Made by a program: the position numbers and the translations under genes. A DNA stretch of 64,000 nucleotides, taken from positions 124,001 to 188,000 of the forward strand of contig NZ_FNFV01000004.1 of NCBI RefSeq assembly GCF_900102905.1, given 5' to 3'. The first letter of the stretch is position 1, and the number at the start of each line of letters is the position of its first letter. The notes beneath the pieces were generated by a model. The model did not search any database, was not told where the DNA came from, and saw only the letters and a program-made list of their open reading frames with translations. The DNA is from Meinhardsimonia xiamenensis. GTDB taxonomy: Bacteria; Pseudomonadota; Alphaproteobacteria; Rhodobacterales; Rhodobacteraceae. This document shows, one piece after another, positions 28,340 through 36,697 of this stretch.

Positions 28340-29520
28340 TCGAGATTGCCGGCCAGAGCTACGCCCTTGACGACCCGCTAGTGATTGCCGCGCTCGCCGG
28401 CGGCGCGCTGGTGCTCGTCGTGCTCGCGCTTCTGATCCTCGCCGTGCGCAATGCCGGCCGCGCCTCGCGCCTGGCCGAGCCGCTGGCGCGCGAGCTCGGC
28501 CGGCTTGGCGAGACGGTGCAGACGCTCAGCGCAGGCCAGCAGCAGCTGGCCGGCGGGCTCACCCATGTCGCCGAGGCGCAGGCCGCGAGCCAGGCCAGCA
28601 TGCTGCAGCTGATGGAGGCGCGGCTTGCCGAGGTCTCCCGCCAGATGGGCGAGACGCTTCAGGGCTCGGCCACCCGCACCGCGCGCAGTCTGGGTGAGCT
28701 TCAGGAGCGGCTCGAGGCCATCGACCGCGCCCAGGCCAAGATCGAGAAGCTTTCGGGCGATGTGCTGAGCCTGCAGGACATCCTGTCGAACAAGCAGACG
28801 CGCGGGGCGTTCGGCGAAATCCAGCTCAACGACATCGTCAGCAAGGCGCTTCCACCTGACAGCTTCACGCTGCAGGCGACGCTGTCGAACGGCCGCCGCG
28901 CCGACTGCCTCATTCACCTGCCCAATCCGCCCGGCCCCATCGTCATCGACGCCAAGTTTCCGCTCGAGGCCTATGAGCGCCTGCGCGCCGCCGGCGACAA
29001 GCGCGAGGCGCAGGAGGCGGCGCGGCTCTTCCGCACGGCCGTGCGCACCCATATCCGCGCCATCGCCGAGCGCTACATCATCGAGGGCGAGACGGCCGAT
29101 GGCGCGCTGATGTTTCTGCCCTCCGAGGCCGTTTATGCCGAGCTGCACGCGAATTTCGCCGATCTCGTGCGCGAGGGCTTCGCGCTGAGGGTCTGGACGG
29201 TCTCGCCCACCACGTGCATGGCGACGCTGAACACGATGCGCGCGATCCTGAAGGACGCGCGCATGCGCGAGCAGGCCGGTGCCATTCGCAAGGAACTGGC
29301 GCTTCTGCACGCCGATGTCGAACGCCTCGGCACGCGGGTGGCGAATCTCGACCGCCATTTCGGGCAGGCGGCCAAGGACATCGACGAGATCAAGATCTCT
29401 GCCGAGAAGGCCAGCCGCCGGGCTCGCCGGCTCGACAGCTTCGATTTCGAGGAACTGGCACCGGAGGCCGATGGAGCGCCCGTGGCCGCACTTCCGCGCC
29501 GGACGGGCGGCGAGGGCTGA
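28336..29520 (+). CDS. rmuC: RmuC-family protein (putative DNA recombination protein)
   Basis: This 394-residue protein has one N-terminal transmembrane segment (about 14-38), a long coiled coil (about 45-150), then the RmuC nuclease-fold domain (about 155-350). That domain carries [34 protein letters not shown] and [14 protein letters not shown]. RmuC in E. coli limits recombination at inverted repeats and is predicted to be a nuclease. The ATG overlaps the mutL stop (ATGA), giving a coupled pair of genome-maintenance genes. The in-frame ATG at 28267 would lie inside mutL and add a non-family leader. Confidence 0.92.
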   Translation: MIEIAGQSYALDDPLVIAALAGGALVLVVLALLILAVRNAGRASRLAEPLARELGRLGETVQTLSAGQQQLAGGLTHVAEAQAASQASMLQLMEARLAEVSRQMGETLQGSATRTARSLGELQERLEAIDRAQAKIEKLSGDVLSLQDILSNKQTRGAFGEIQLNDIVSKALPPDSFTLQATLSNGRRADCLIHLPNPPGPIVIDAKFPLEAYERLRAAGDKREAQEAARLFRTAVRTHIRAIAERYIIEGETADGALMFLPSEAVYAELHANFADLVREGFALRVWTVSPTTCMATLNTMRAILKDARMREQAGAIRKELALLHADVERLGTRVANLDRHFGQAAKDIDEIKISAEKASRRARRLDSFDFEELAPEADGAPVAALPRRTGGEG

Positions 29521-29602
29521 AGAGCTTGGGCTGATCGAGATCAAGGAGCTTCCCGACGCCACGCCGCAATCTGAGTGCGACATGTGCAAGGAGGTGCAGG
29601 GG

Positions 29603-29995
29603 ATGCTGCAGATCAGGCCAAGGCGGGTTGTCCACGTCATTGTCCGCGCCCGCGAGCTCGACGCCAAGGTGGGCCGCTGGGACAGCCCCGGCGACAGCGA
29701 GGATATCGAGACCATCCTCGAGATGCGCCGCGGCGATGCCACCGAGCGCGAATTGAGCGCCTTCATCCGCGCCCTCAACGAGGACGAGAAGGCAGGTCTC
29801 GTCGCGGTGATGTGGATCGGCCGTGGCAGCTTCGAGCCCGAAGAACTCGAAGAGGCGATCGAGACGGCGAAGGCCGAGGCGACATCTCCGACGGAGAGCT
29901 ACCTTCTGGGCATCCCGCTTCTGGCCGACTACCTCGAGGAGGGGATGGAGAAGCTCGGCTACGACGTGAGCGCGCTCGAGGAGGAGTTTCTCTGA
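29603..29995 (+). CDS. DUF3775 domain protein
   Basis: This 130-residue protein consists almost entirely of a DUF3775 domain. The conserved block AGLVAVMWIGRGSFEPEELE (about 65-84) and the C-terminal YLLGIPLLADYLEEGMEKLG are seen. No function is established. It is acidic and predicted cytoplasmic. AAGGAGG at 29588-29594 is correctly spaced for the ATG at 29603 (MLQIRPRRVVHVIV); an in-frame ATG at 29582 lies upstream of that site. It lies 82 bp after rmuC on the same strand and is the last gene before the mucR leader. Confidence 0.82.
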   Translation: MLQIRPRRVVHVIVRARELDAKVGRWDSPGDSEDIETILEMRRGDATERELSAFIRALNEDEKAGLVAVMWIGRGSFEPEELEEAIETAKAEATSPTESYLLGIPLLADYLEEGMEKLGYDVSALEEEFL

Positions 29996-30337
29996 CCGAT
30001 GCATCGCGATGCGCGGTCGAACGGCCGTTCAGTTCAGCGCAGACATCCCGTCGGGACGAGGGCATGCGCGCAGGGCCATCGGCATAATCCTGCCGAGGTT
30101 CAACCATGCGGAGTCTTTCGAGAGTCTGCTTGCGTGCAGGATTTATACTTCAGGGTTGAGGAGAGATAAATTCCGTTCATGATTTGTTGCCTTCAAGAAG
30201 CGATGTGATTGCGTCTGCCTCGTGTATCGCAGCGGAAATTCGCGAATGGGAAGACAATGATTCATTGATTTCGATACCGATGAGTAATAACAGGGGCCAT
30301 CTCGAATACAGCGGTATCGAACCTCCAGGAGAAAAAC
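29996..30337 (+). promoter_or_regulatory. AT-rich, gene-free leader of mucR
   Basis: These 342 bases hold no credible gene; a 219-codon minus-strand frame here is antisense and has no family sequence. The first part carries an imperfect hairpin (29994-30018) and a 12-bp palindrome GAACGGCCGTTC (30019-30030). From about 30100 the base composition drops sharply (e.g. GGATTTATACTT, GATAAATTCC, AATGATTCATTGATTTC), unlike the surrounding ~68% GC. MucR/Ros proteins bind degenerate AT-rich sites with T-A steps and repress their own genes, so autoregulation here is plausible. CCAGGAGAAAAAC precedes the mucR ATG. No confident -35/-10 pair was identified. Confidence 0.5.
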
Positions 30338-30787
30338 ATGAGCGAAGCGGATGATCGCGCGCTTGTCGAACTGACGGCCGAAATCGTTTCGGCCTATGTC
30401 AGCAATAATCAGCTTTCGGCAGGCGAGCTTCCCGGGTTGGTCAGGGATGTGCACGAGGCACTCTCGGGGCTGAGCGGAGACAGGGAAGGTGCGGATCAGC
30501 AAGCCGCCGCGCAGCAGGCGGAGCCCGAGCCAGCGCGCGCGCCGGCCGTGCCGGTCAACGCCTCGGTGCGCGACGACGCCATCACCTGCCTTGAGTGCGG
30601 CAAGTCCTTCAAGACCCTCAAGCGACATCTCTCGAGCGAACACGGCCTTGACCCGGCTGCCTATCGCGAGCGCTGGCACCTGTCGAAGGATTATCCTCTC
30701 GTCGCCCCCGCCTACAGCCGCAGCCGCGCGAAGACCGCCAAGTCGATCGGCCTTGGCCGCAAGGGCGGAAGGCGCAAGAACGGGTAA
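30338..30787 (+). CDS. mucR: MucR/Ros-family zinc-finger transcriptional regulator
   Basis: This 149-residue regulator has an N-terminal oligomerisation region (about 1-45), a Gln/Ala/Pro-rich linker (50-78), and the prokaryotic C2H2 zinc finger CLECGKSFKTLKRHLSSEH with C84, C87, H97 and H102. The basic C-terminal tail (GLGRKGGRRKNG) is typical. MucR proteins act as H-NS-like silencers in alphaproteobacteria and control exopolysaccharide, motility and cell-cycle genes. The strong site CCAGGAG precedes the ATG. It stands 49 bp upstream of a polysaccharide cassette that it might regulate, which is inference. Confidence 0.93.
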   Translation: MSEADDRALVELTAEIVSAYVSNNQLSAGELPGLVRDVHEALSGLSGDREGADQQAAAQQAEPEPARAPAVPVNASVRDDAITCLECGKSFKTLKRHLSSEHGLDPAAYRERWHLSKDYPLVAPAYSRSRAKTAKSIGLGRKGGRRKNG

Positions 30788-30836
30788 GCCAAAGCGAGCC
30801 AACCGGCTGTTAACTGGTTGGCGCTAGCGTCGGGGC

Positions 30837-31523
30837 ATGATCGTTTCGCACTCCCGGCGCATCGTCTTCTTCTCCTTCCCCAAGACCGGGTCGGAGACAC
30901 TGCGCAGTCTGCTGGCACCGATAGGGGAGGAGCCCGTGCTCCCCTATCACTCCCGCAGCCGGCTTTACCCGTTCTATCCGCACATGCCGCCGCGCGAGGC
31001 CGAGGCTGTGTTCCGCGCCCGCGGCTGGGACTTCTCGGCCTATCGGCGCATCACGGTCGTGCGCAATCCCTATCCACGGCTGGTGTCGCTCTACCGGATG
31101 ATCCTCGAGGCTGACGGGCTGTGGCGCCTGCGCCGGCGCCTCGGCCTCGGGGTTCCGGACTTCGAAAGATGGCTTGTGTCGACACGCCCTGACGGGCGGG
31201 GCGGGGGCGGCCGGGCGCATCAGCGCTGGCGGCGCTTCGGCACGTGGTCGGCGCGGGCCTGGCTGCATGATGCCAAGGGCCGCCCGCTCGTGACCGACGT
31301 CCTGCGGCTGGAGCGGCTCGCCACGGACCTGCTTCCGCTTCTCGCCGATCTCGGGCTTGCCGTGCCGGCGCAACTGCCGATGATCAATGCGAGGCCCCGG
31401 GTGGATTGGCGCAGCTGGTACGGCGAGATGACGCGGGCCCTGATCGCACGCCGCTACGCGTGGGATCTGCAGACCTTCTACCCGGAGGAACGCCCCGATG
31501 AGCTCCTGCCGCGGGCAGCATGA
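30837..31523 (+). CDS. Sulfotransferase-fold protein
   Basis: This 228-residue protein has the 5'-phosphosulfate loop FPKTGSET (14-21) and the 3'-phosphate motif VVRNPYPRLVSLYR (about 74-87), with R76 and S84. These are the PAPS-binding elements of the sulfotransferase superfamily, closest to the carbohydrate sulfotransferase type. It is predicted cytoplasmic or peripheral, and would move sulfate from PAPS to a glycan or nodulation-factor-like acceptor. It is the first gene of a five-gene cassette; its 3' end overlaps the GT2 gene by 26 bp. The acceptor cannot be predicted. Confidence 0.8.
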   Translation: MIVSHSRRIVFFSFPKTGSETLRSLLAPIGEEPVLPYHSRSRLYPFYPHMPPREAEAVFRARGWDFSAYRRITVVRNPYPRLVSLYRMILEADGLWRLRRRLGLGVPDFERWLVSTRPDGRGGGGRAHQRWRRFGTWSARAWLHDAKGRPLVTDVLRLERLATDLLPLLADLGLAVPAQLPMINARPRVDWRSWYGEMTRALIARRYAWDLQTFYPEERPDELLPRAA

Positions 31524-32595
31524 GACATGGTCCGGCGATGCCCGGGGCGCGGCGGCCCCTTGCCGCGCGCCGGAGGCCGTGGTTGTCATTCCCACCCTCG
31601 ACGAGGAGCAGCACATCTCGGCAGTCCTCGACGGCATCCGCGCCGATGACGCGGCGGTGCCGGTGCTCGTCGTCGATGGCGGCAGCCGCGATGCGACGCC
31701 CGCCATCGTCCGCAGGCGCATGGGGTGGGACAGCAACCTTTATCTCCTCCGCAACCCGCGGCGGTTGCAGGCGGCTGGCGTCAATCTCGGGGCGCTGGTG
31801 GCGCGCGACATGGGCGCGCGCATATTGCTGCGCCTCGACGCGCATGCCCGCTATCCGAAGGGTTTCATCCCCGGCGTGTTGGCCGCTCTCCGACAATCCG
31901 GGGCCGACAGTGTCGTGGTGCCGCTGATCGCCGCCGGGGCGCCCGGCTGGCAGGCCGCCGCGGCGGCGTTGCAGCGCAGCTGGCTCGGGCATGGCGGCGC
32001 CGCCCACCGGCGCGGCGGGCGGCGCGGCTGGGTCGAGCATGGGCACCACGCGGCATTCAGACTCGAAACCTTCCTGCGCCTCGGCGGATATGATGCCGAT
32101 CTGCCTGCCTGCGAAGATGTGGAATTCGACATGCGCCTGTGCGCCTGCGCGGGGCGCATCTGGATGGAGGATCGCTGGCCGGTCTCCTATCGCCCGCGCT
32201 CCTCGCCGGGGGCGCTGTGGAGGCAGATGCGCCGCAATGGCCATTGGCGCCTCACCGTGGCGCGTGCCCGGGGCCAACCCCTCCGCGCCCGCCAGCTGCT
32301 TCCGCTTGCCGCGACGGGCGGGGCCGCGGCCTCGCTGTTGGCGGGCCTGTTCGTGCACCCGGCCCTGGCGTTGCCGGCGGCAGGCTATCTTGGACTTGTC
32401 CTTGCGCTATCCCTCGCCGCGGCCGGTATCGGCCATGCTCGCCGGGTCTTCCTGCTCGCGGTACTTTCCCACACCGCCTACGCCGTCGGGATGCTCGGGG
32501 CGGCGATGGCCGCAGCGGCATCGCGATCTGCGCGGACGGTCCATCACGCCGGAAGCGGGCGCCGCGGCCTCATGGCGCGCGGGAGGGTCGCATGA
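31498..32595 (+). CDS. Family 2 glycosyltransferase with C-terminal membrane region (ExoA-like)
   Basis: This 365-residue protein has a GT-A domain beginning VVVIPTLDEEQHISAVLDGI, a nucleotide-sugar site at VVDGGSRD (58-65), a DxD-type metal motif LRLDAHARY (D114/H116), and an ED acceptor motif CEDVEFDMRL (about 205). Hydrophobic segments at about 275-350 anchor it in the inner membrane. The layout resembles ExoA-type succinoglycan glucosyltransferases, which add the second sugar to the lipid carrier. It overlaps the preceding sulfotransferase gene (26 bp) and the next one (ATGA). The ATG at 31498 gives a 25-residue leader before the fold; a later start is possible. Confidence 0.87.
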   Translation: MSSCRGQHETWSGDARGAAAPCRAPEAVVVIPTLDEEQHISAVLDGIRADDAAVPVLVVDGGSRDATPAIVRRRMGWDSNLYLLRNPRRLQAAGVNLGALVARDMGARILLRLDAHARYPKGFIPGVLAALRQSGADSVVVPLIAAGAPGWQAAAAALQRSWLGHGGAAHRRGGRRGWVEHGHHAAFRLETFLRLGGYDADLPACEDVEFDMRLCACAGRIWMEDRWPVSYRPRSSPGALWRQMRRNGHWRLTVARARGQPLRARQLLPLAATGGAAASLLAGLFVHPALALPAAGYLGLVLALSLAAAGIGHARRVFLLAVLSHTAYAVGMLGAAMAAAASRSARTVHHAGSGRRGLMARGRVA

Positions 32596-33488
32596 GCTGG
32601 CCGAACCTGTTTCTGATCGCCGCGCCAAGGGCCGGCTCCACGCAGCTCGCGCGCTGGCTCGACAGCCACCCCGACATCGCGCTCGCGCCGATCAAGGAAC
32701 CCAACCATTTCTCGGCCCACGAATTTCCCTGTGACTATGTCGCGCGTCACCACCTCGATGATGTCAATCCGGCGCGCTACGTGCGTTCGCTCCGCCGCCG
32801 ACCGGCGCAGTTCGCCATCTTCCGCGATGCCGGGCACTATCGCGCCCTCTTCGCCCCCCTCACCGCGCGCTGGCGGTGCGATGCCTCCACCACATATCTC
32901 GCCTGCCCGGAGGCGCCGGCAGCGATCCTCAGCGCCTGCGGTCCGGGCGCACGTGCCATCACGCTCACCCGCGATCCGGTGGCACGCGCGATTTCCCACT
33001 ATCGCCTGGCGCTTCGCACGGGGCGCTGGCGCGGTTCCCTTCGCGCGGCGATCGAGCGGGAGCTGTCGCCGCTCTGCCCGCTGCCCGAGCGCTTCGTGCT
33101 GCGTCCGTCGCGCCAGGCCAAGGGAGTGACGCGCGTGGCGGCCGTTTTCGGGCCGGAAAGGCACCTTGCCCTGACCTTCGAGGAGATGACCCGCGATCCT
33201 GCCGCGACGCTCGCGCGGGTGGCCGCCTTCCTCGATGTCGATCCGGCCGGATTCGACCTCTCGCGGGAGGGGCGCAACGCCAGCCGGGCGCCGCGCTGGC
33301 CCGCCCTCAACGCATGGGCGCAGGCAACCGGTCTCAAGACGGCGCTGCGGCGGGCGCTGCCCCCGCGCGCCAAGCGCGCACTCGGCCGGATCTATTTCCG
33401 CGACTTCCCGCCGCCGCTTCCGAGCCGCGAGGAGATTGCCCTGCTCGAAGCGGCGCTGGCCGGCGAGATGGAAGGGTGCGCAGCATGA
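32592..33488 (+). CDS. Sulfotransferase (second in cassette)
   Basis: This 298-residue sulfotransferase has the 5' PAPS loop IAAPRAGSTQLARWL (9-23) and the 3' PAPS motif TLTRDPVARAISHYR (about 122-136). It also has a C-terminal FEEMTRDPAATLARVAAFLD helix typical of heparan-type sulfotransferases. The frame is open from 32139, but the family N terminus MSWPNLFLIAAPRAGS starts at the ATG at 32592, overlapping the GT2 stop (ATGA). It is translationally coupled on both sides (ATGA with the GT-B gene). Together with the first sulfotransferase it implies that the product of the locus is sulfated. Confidence 0.88.
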   Translation: MSWPNLFLIAAPRAGSTQLARWLDSHPDIALAPIKEPNHFSAHEFPCDYVARHHLDDVNPARYVRSLRRRPAQFAIFRDAGHYRALFAPLTARWRCDASTTYLACPEAPAAILSACGPGARAITLTRDPVARAISHYRLALRTGRWRGSLRAAIERELSPLCPLPERFVLRPSRQAKGVTRVAAVFGPERHLALTFEEMTRDPAATLARVAAFLDVDPAGFDLSREGRNASRAPRWPALNAWAQATGLKTALRRALPPRAKRALGRIYFRDFPPPLPSREEIALLEAALAGEMEGCAA

Positions 33489-34600
33489 GGTTGTTGCTGG
33501 CGCATGGGGATCTCGCGGCCGCCGGAGGGGCCGAGGCCTACGCGGAGGCCATCATCGCATCGCTCGCTCGAATCGGCCATGCTCCGGACGTTCTCGACAT
33601 CCACGGCCTCAGGCGCTGTGACGCGGCGCGGGTGGATCGCATCCTGCTCCGCCTTGGGCGCATGCCGGTGCTGCGCAGATTCCACCTGCTGAAATATGCA
33701 CTCGTCTGCCGGCTGCTGCCGCGCGTGGCCAGAGGCTACGACGGTGTCATCCTGAGCTATGGCGAAGGGCCGCCGCTTGAGGTGCCGACACTGGTCCTGC
33801 GCCACGCACCGGCGCTGTTCTCGGCGCGGCGGAGCGATCTCGAGGCTCTCGGCGCCGCCGGTCGCGGGGCGCTGTACCTGCGCACGCGTCAGGCCTATGC
33901 CCTTGCCATGCGGTGGCTTGCCGGCCCGAAAACGCCGGGGCCGGCCTCGATGACCGTGACCAACTCACGATGGACGGCAGCGCGCCTTCCTCGCTCCGCA
34001 CGGCCCGCCACGCTCGTGTATCCGCGCGTGGTCCCACCACGCGTGGGGCCGCAGCGTCGCTTGCGCCACCGCATCCTCATGCTCGGCCGGATGGAGCGCA
34101 ACAAGCGCATCGAGGAGGGCATTGCGATTGTCGAGCGGTTGAGGGCCGAGGGGTTGCCGGCCGAGCTCGACGTGGCCGGTCGTGCCGCGACGGCCCATGC
34201 CCGGCGCCTGCTGCGCCGACACGCCGGCCGGGAATGGCTGCGGTTCCATCCTGATGCGTCGCCGGCAACCGTGGCGACATTGCTTGCGCAGGCACGCTTC
34301 GGCCTGCACTGCTATCGCAACGAACACTTCGGCATTGCCGTGGCGGAGATGATCTGTGCCGGTCTCGTTCCGGTGGTCTTCGACGGCGGAGGGGTTTGCG
34401 AACTCGTCACCGAACCCGAATTGCGCTTTGCCAATGCGCAGGAAGCGGCCGCGCGGCTCTTTGCGCTGATGATGCGGCCCGCGGCCGAGCTTGAAGACCT
34501 CTCCCGCCGCCTGCGGCAGGGCGAGGCGCTGCGCGCGGCGCTGAACTTCGAGGATCGGCTTGAACCCGTTCTCGCCCGGTTTCTGGATAAGGCCGGATGA
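33485..34600 (+). CDS. GT-B (family 1/4-like) glycosyltransferase
   Basis: This 371-residue GT-B enzyme has a divergent N-terminal Rossmann half with GGAEAYAEAIIASL (14-27) and a C-terminal nucleotide-sugar half beginning ILMLGRMERNKRIEEGIAIV. The hallmark EHFGIAVAEMICAGLVPVVF at about 279-298 is the E-x7-E phosphate/ribose motif, in the form E...E. The cytoplasmic enzyme probably extends a lipid-linked oligosaccharide. The start overlaps the sulfotransferase stop (ATGA) and the stop overlaps the next ORF (ATGA). Sugar donor and linkage are unknown. Confidence 0.88.
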   Translation: MRLLLAHGDLAAAGGAEAYAEAIIASLARIGHAPDVLDIHGLRRCDAARVDRILLRLGRMPVLRRFHLLKYALVCRLLPRVARGYDGVILSYGEGPPLEVPTLVLRHAPALFSARRSDLEALGAAGRGALYLRTRQAYALAMRWLAGPKTPGPASMTVTNSRWTAARLPRSARPATLVYPRVVPPRVGPQRRLRHRILMLGRMERNKRIEEGIAIVERLRAEGLPAELDVAGRAATAHARRLLRRHAGREWLRFHPDASPATVATLLAQARFGLHCYRNEHFGIAVAEMICAGLVPVVFDGGGVCELVTEPELRFANAQEAAARLFALMMRPAAELEDLSRRLRQGEALRAALNFEDRLEPVLARFLDKAG

Positions 34601-35955
34601 AGGTGCCGATCGAGGTCCTCGCGCTCAGGGTCTGGGCGCTTGCGGCAGGGGTGGCGCTCTGGATGCCGGCGCTCATGGTGCCGGTTGCCGGCCTGCCGTT
34701 TCAGCCGCTTGATCTGATCGTGCCCGCGGGCTGGCCACTCATCGCGGCGCATGTGCTGCGGCTGCCGGCGGGGCTGATGGCGGTGCTTTTGGCGACACTG
34801 CTGTCGCTCGGGCTCTCCTGGCTGGTTTCGGGAGGCGAGGCGATCGTGCTTGCCTGGACGCTCGCCTTCGCGGTGCCATTCGTGCTTCTTGTCGGGCTCG
34901 CGGTGGCGGAGAAGGGGGCCTGCCGCGGCTTTCTCCGCGGTTTCCTTGCTGGCGCCGGGGGTTCGCTGGCGTTGTTCGCGCTGCAACTGCTGGTCGGGGC
35001 CGAGGCGCTCGACTTCCGCAACAACCACGCATTCCGCCTGCCGCCGCAATACGGGCGCGGCTTTGCCCTCATGCCCGAGGTCTCCACATTCGCCGTTCAC
35101 GGGATCATCGCGCTTGCGGCACTGGTGCCCTTCGCGCTTGCCGGCGCGCAGGGGGCGGTGCGGCACGCGGTGCGGCACATGGCCCGGCTTCTCGCCTTGG
35201 TCCTCGTCATCGGGTTGCTCTTCACCCGATCGACGAGTCTGCTCGTGCTGATGCCGCCGCTCACGGCTCTCGCGCTGGCCAAGACGACGCGCGCGAGCTT
35301 CAACGCCTTGCTGCTCACCGCCATCGTGATGAGCGGCGTTGGGCTCCTGGTGGTGCTGTTCATGCAATCCTTCTACGTCGAGCGGTTGGAGAGCGCTTCG
35401 GCCGAGCGTTCGGCGGCGATGCGCCTTGCCTCGCTCATCGGCGGGCTGTCGGTGCTGTGGGGGGAGGAGATCTTTGGTGTCGGGGTCGGTCGCAACGATC
35501 TGGTGGCGCACCGGGCCTTCGAGGTGGCGCGCATGCTCGGGTTGAGCTTTGGCGCCTTGCCCGAGGGCGTGAACGCCCAGCTCGTCGGCCGCATCTTCGA
35601 GGAGGGCTGGCCGGCGACGCTGGGTTTTGCCGTCGCGGGCTTAATGCTCATGAGCGCGCTACGTCGGGCGCGGGAGCCGGAGGATGTGGCCCTGGCACTT
35701 GTCGCCGCGGGCAGCCTGATGAGCGCGGCGATCGTCGTGGGCTACCGTGGCATCTACACGAACTGGCTGTGGCTGGCGATACCGGCCGGGCTGCTGGCCC
35801 GGTGGCAGGCTGCGCGCAGGCGCGCGGCAAGCATGAAGGCGGGCGAGGCTGCCTCGATCGAGGAAAACCTCGGCGCGCTGCTGGCTCCGGGCTGGCGGTG
35901 TCCGCCCTGCAACGGGATGCGGGGTGGCCATGACGGGGCGCCGACAGTGGGATGA
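34597..35955 (+). CDS. Wzy/O-antigen-ligase-like polytopic membrane protein
   Basis: This 452-residue protein has about 10-11 hydrophobic segments and a large loop around residues 135-160 (EALDFRNNHAFRLPPQYGRG). A second polar loop (about 265-330) holds ERLESASAERSAAMRL and GVGVGRND. This is the topology of polysaccharide polymerases and O-antigen ligases, and the R-rich loop before GxGxGRN is common in that group. It would polymerise or export-link repeat units at the periplasmic face. The start overlaps the GT-B stop (ATGA). The C-terminal tail past residue ~415 is soluble, with an odd CPPCNG motif, and may be non-conserved. It is the last gene of the cassette. Confidence 0.8.
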   Translation: MKVPIEVLALRVWALAAGVALWMPALMVPVAGLPFQPLDLIVPAGWPLIAAHVLRLPAGLMAVLLATLLSLGLSWLVSGGEAIVLAWTLAFAVPFVLLVGLAVAEKGACRGFLRGFLAGAGGSLALFALQLLVGAEALDFRNNHAFRLPPQYGRGFALMPEVSTFAVHGIIALAALVPFALAGAQGAVRHAVRHMARLLALVLVIGLLFTRSTSLLVLMPPLTALALAKTTRASFNALLLTAIVMSGVGLLVVLFMQSFYVERLESASAERSAAMRLASLIGGLSVLWGEEIFGVGVGRNDLVAHRAFEVARMLGLSFGALPEGVNAQLVGRIFEEGWPATLGFAVAGLMLMSALRRAREPEDVALALVAAGSLMSAAIVVGYRGIYTNWLWLAIPAGLLARWQAARRRAASMKAGEAASIEENLGALLAPGWRCPPCNGMRGGHDGAPTVG

Positions 35956-36136
35956 CAGGCGCGGGGATGACAGGCGCGGCGGTCCGGCGGACAGCCAGGG
36001 CAGGGCGCGCGCCCTTTCCACCCGCATCAGCCGCGCGCCTTTGTGCGCCGGTGTGCTCCGGGTTGGGCGGCTGCCGCGTGCCGGGGCGCCGCGCCTTGCA
36101 ACGCGGCGCGGCCGTCCGGGTATCGCGCGGCCACGC

Positions 36137-36637
36137 TCAGTCGCGTGGCGTGAGGCGGTCGGCGAAGGCTTCCATCACGCGGGCATACACCTCGCGCTTG
36201 AACGGCACGATTCGTTCGACCAGATCGCGGGGGCTCAGCCAGGCCCATTCGGAGAACTCCGGGTGTGCCGTGGCGATGTTGATCTGGCTGTCGTCGCCAA
36301 GAAACCGCATCAGGAACCACTTCTGTTCCTGCCCCCGGTAGCGGCCCTTCCAGACCCTGGAGCGGATTTCCGGCGGAAGATCGTAGCGCAGCCAGCCGGG
36401 GGTTTCGGCCTCGATCCGTACCAGCTCGCGCGGTACGCCGGTTTCCTCCTCGAGTTCGCGCAGCGCCGCCTCAAGGGGGCTTTCCCCCTCGTCGATGCCC
36501 CCCTGCGGCATCTGCCAGGCGGGCGTTTCACTGTCACGGCGCTGGCCGGCAAAGACCATCCCGTCGCGGTTGACGAGCATCACGCCGACGTTGCGGCGGT
36601 AGGGCAGATCCTGCTCTGCCGCGTTCCCTGATCCCAT
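36137..36637 (-). CDS. rppH: RNA 5'-pyrophosphohydrolase, Nudix family (RppH)
   Basis: This 166-residue Nudix hydrolase removes pyrophosphate from mRNA 5' ends and so starts decay; relatives also hydrolyse diadenosine polyphosphates. The Nudix box [20 protein letters not shown] followed by TGV (46-68) matches G-x5-E-x7-RE-U-x-EE-x-G-U exactly. [13 protein letters not shown] and WQMPQGG are typical of RppH. The frame opens at 36676, but GGAAGAG precedes the ATG at 36637, which also gives the normal family length, so that start is preferred. It is the last gene of the gpmI-envC-ctpA-rppH run, convergent with the polysaccharide cassette. Confidence 0.92.
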   Translation of the reverse strand: MGSGNAAEQDLPYRRNVGVMLVNRDGMVFAGQRRDSETPAWQMPQGGIDEGESPLEAALRELEEETGVPRELVRIEAETPGWLRYDLPPEIRSRVWKGRYRGQEQKWFLMRFLGDDSQINIATAHPEFSEWAWLSPRDLVERIVPFKREVYARVMEAFADRLTPRD

Positions 36638-36697
36638 GCGAAGCTCTTCCGTCTTGAGGGAGGGGCGCCTGGCCATGAGCCCGGCGCCCCTTCGCGT

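Noticed and set aside
30143-30802. 219-codon minus-strand frame opposite mucR and its leader
   Set aside because: It covers the MucR zinc finger in antisense; no ribosome-binding site or homology is recognisable.
36088-36112. GC-rich inverted repeat between the Wzy-like gene and rppH as a terminator
   Set aside because: An 8-bp stem can form, but no T-run follows on either strand; it may be chance in GC-rich DNA.
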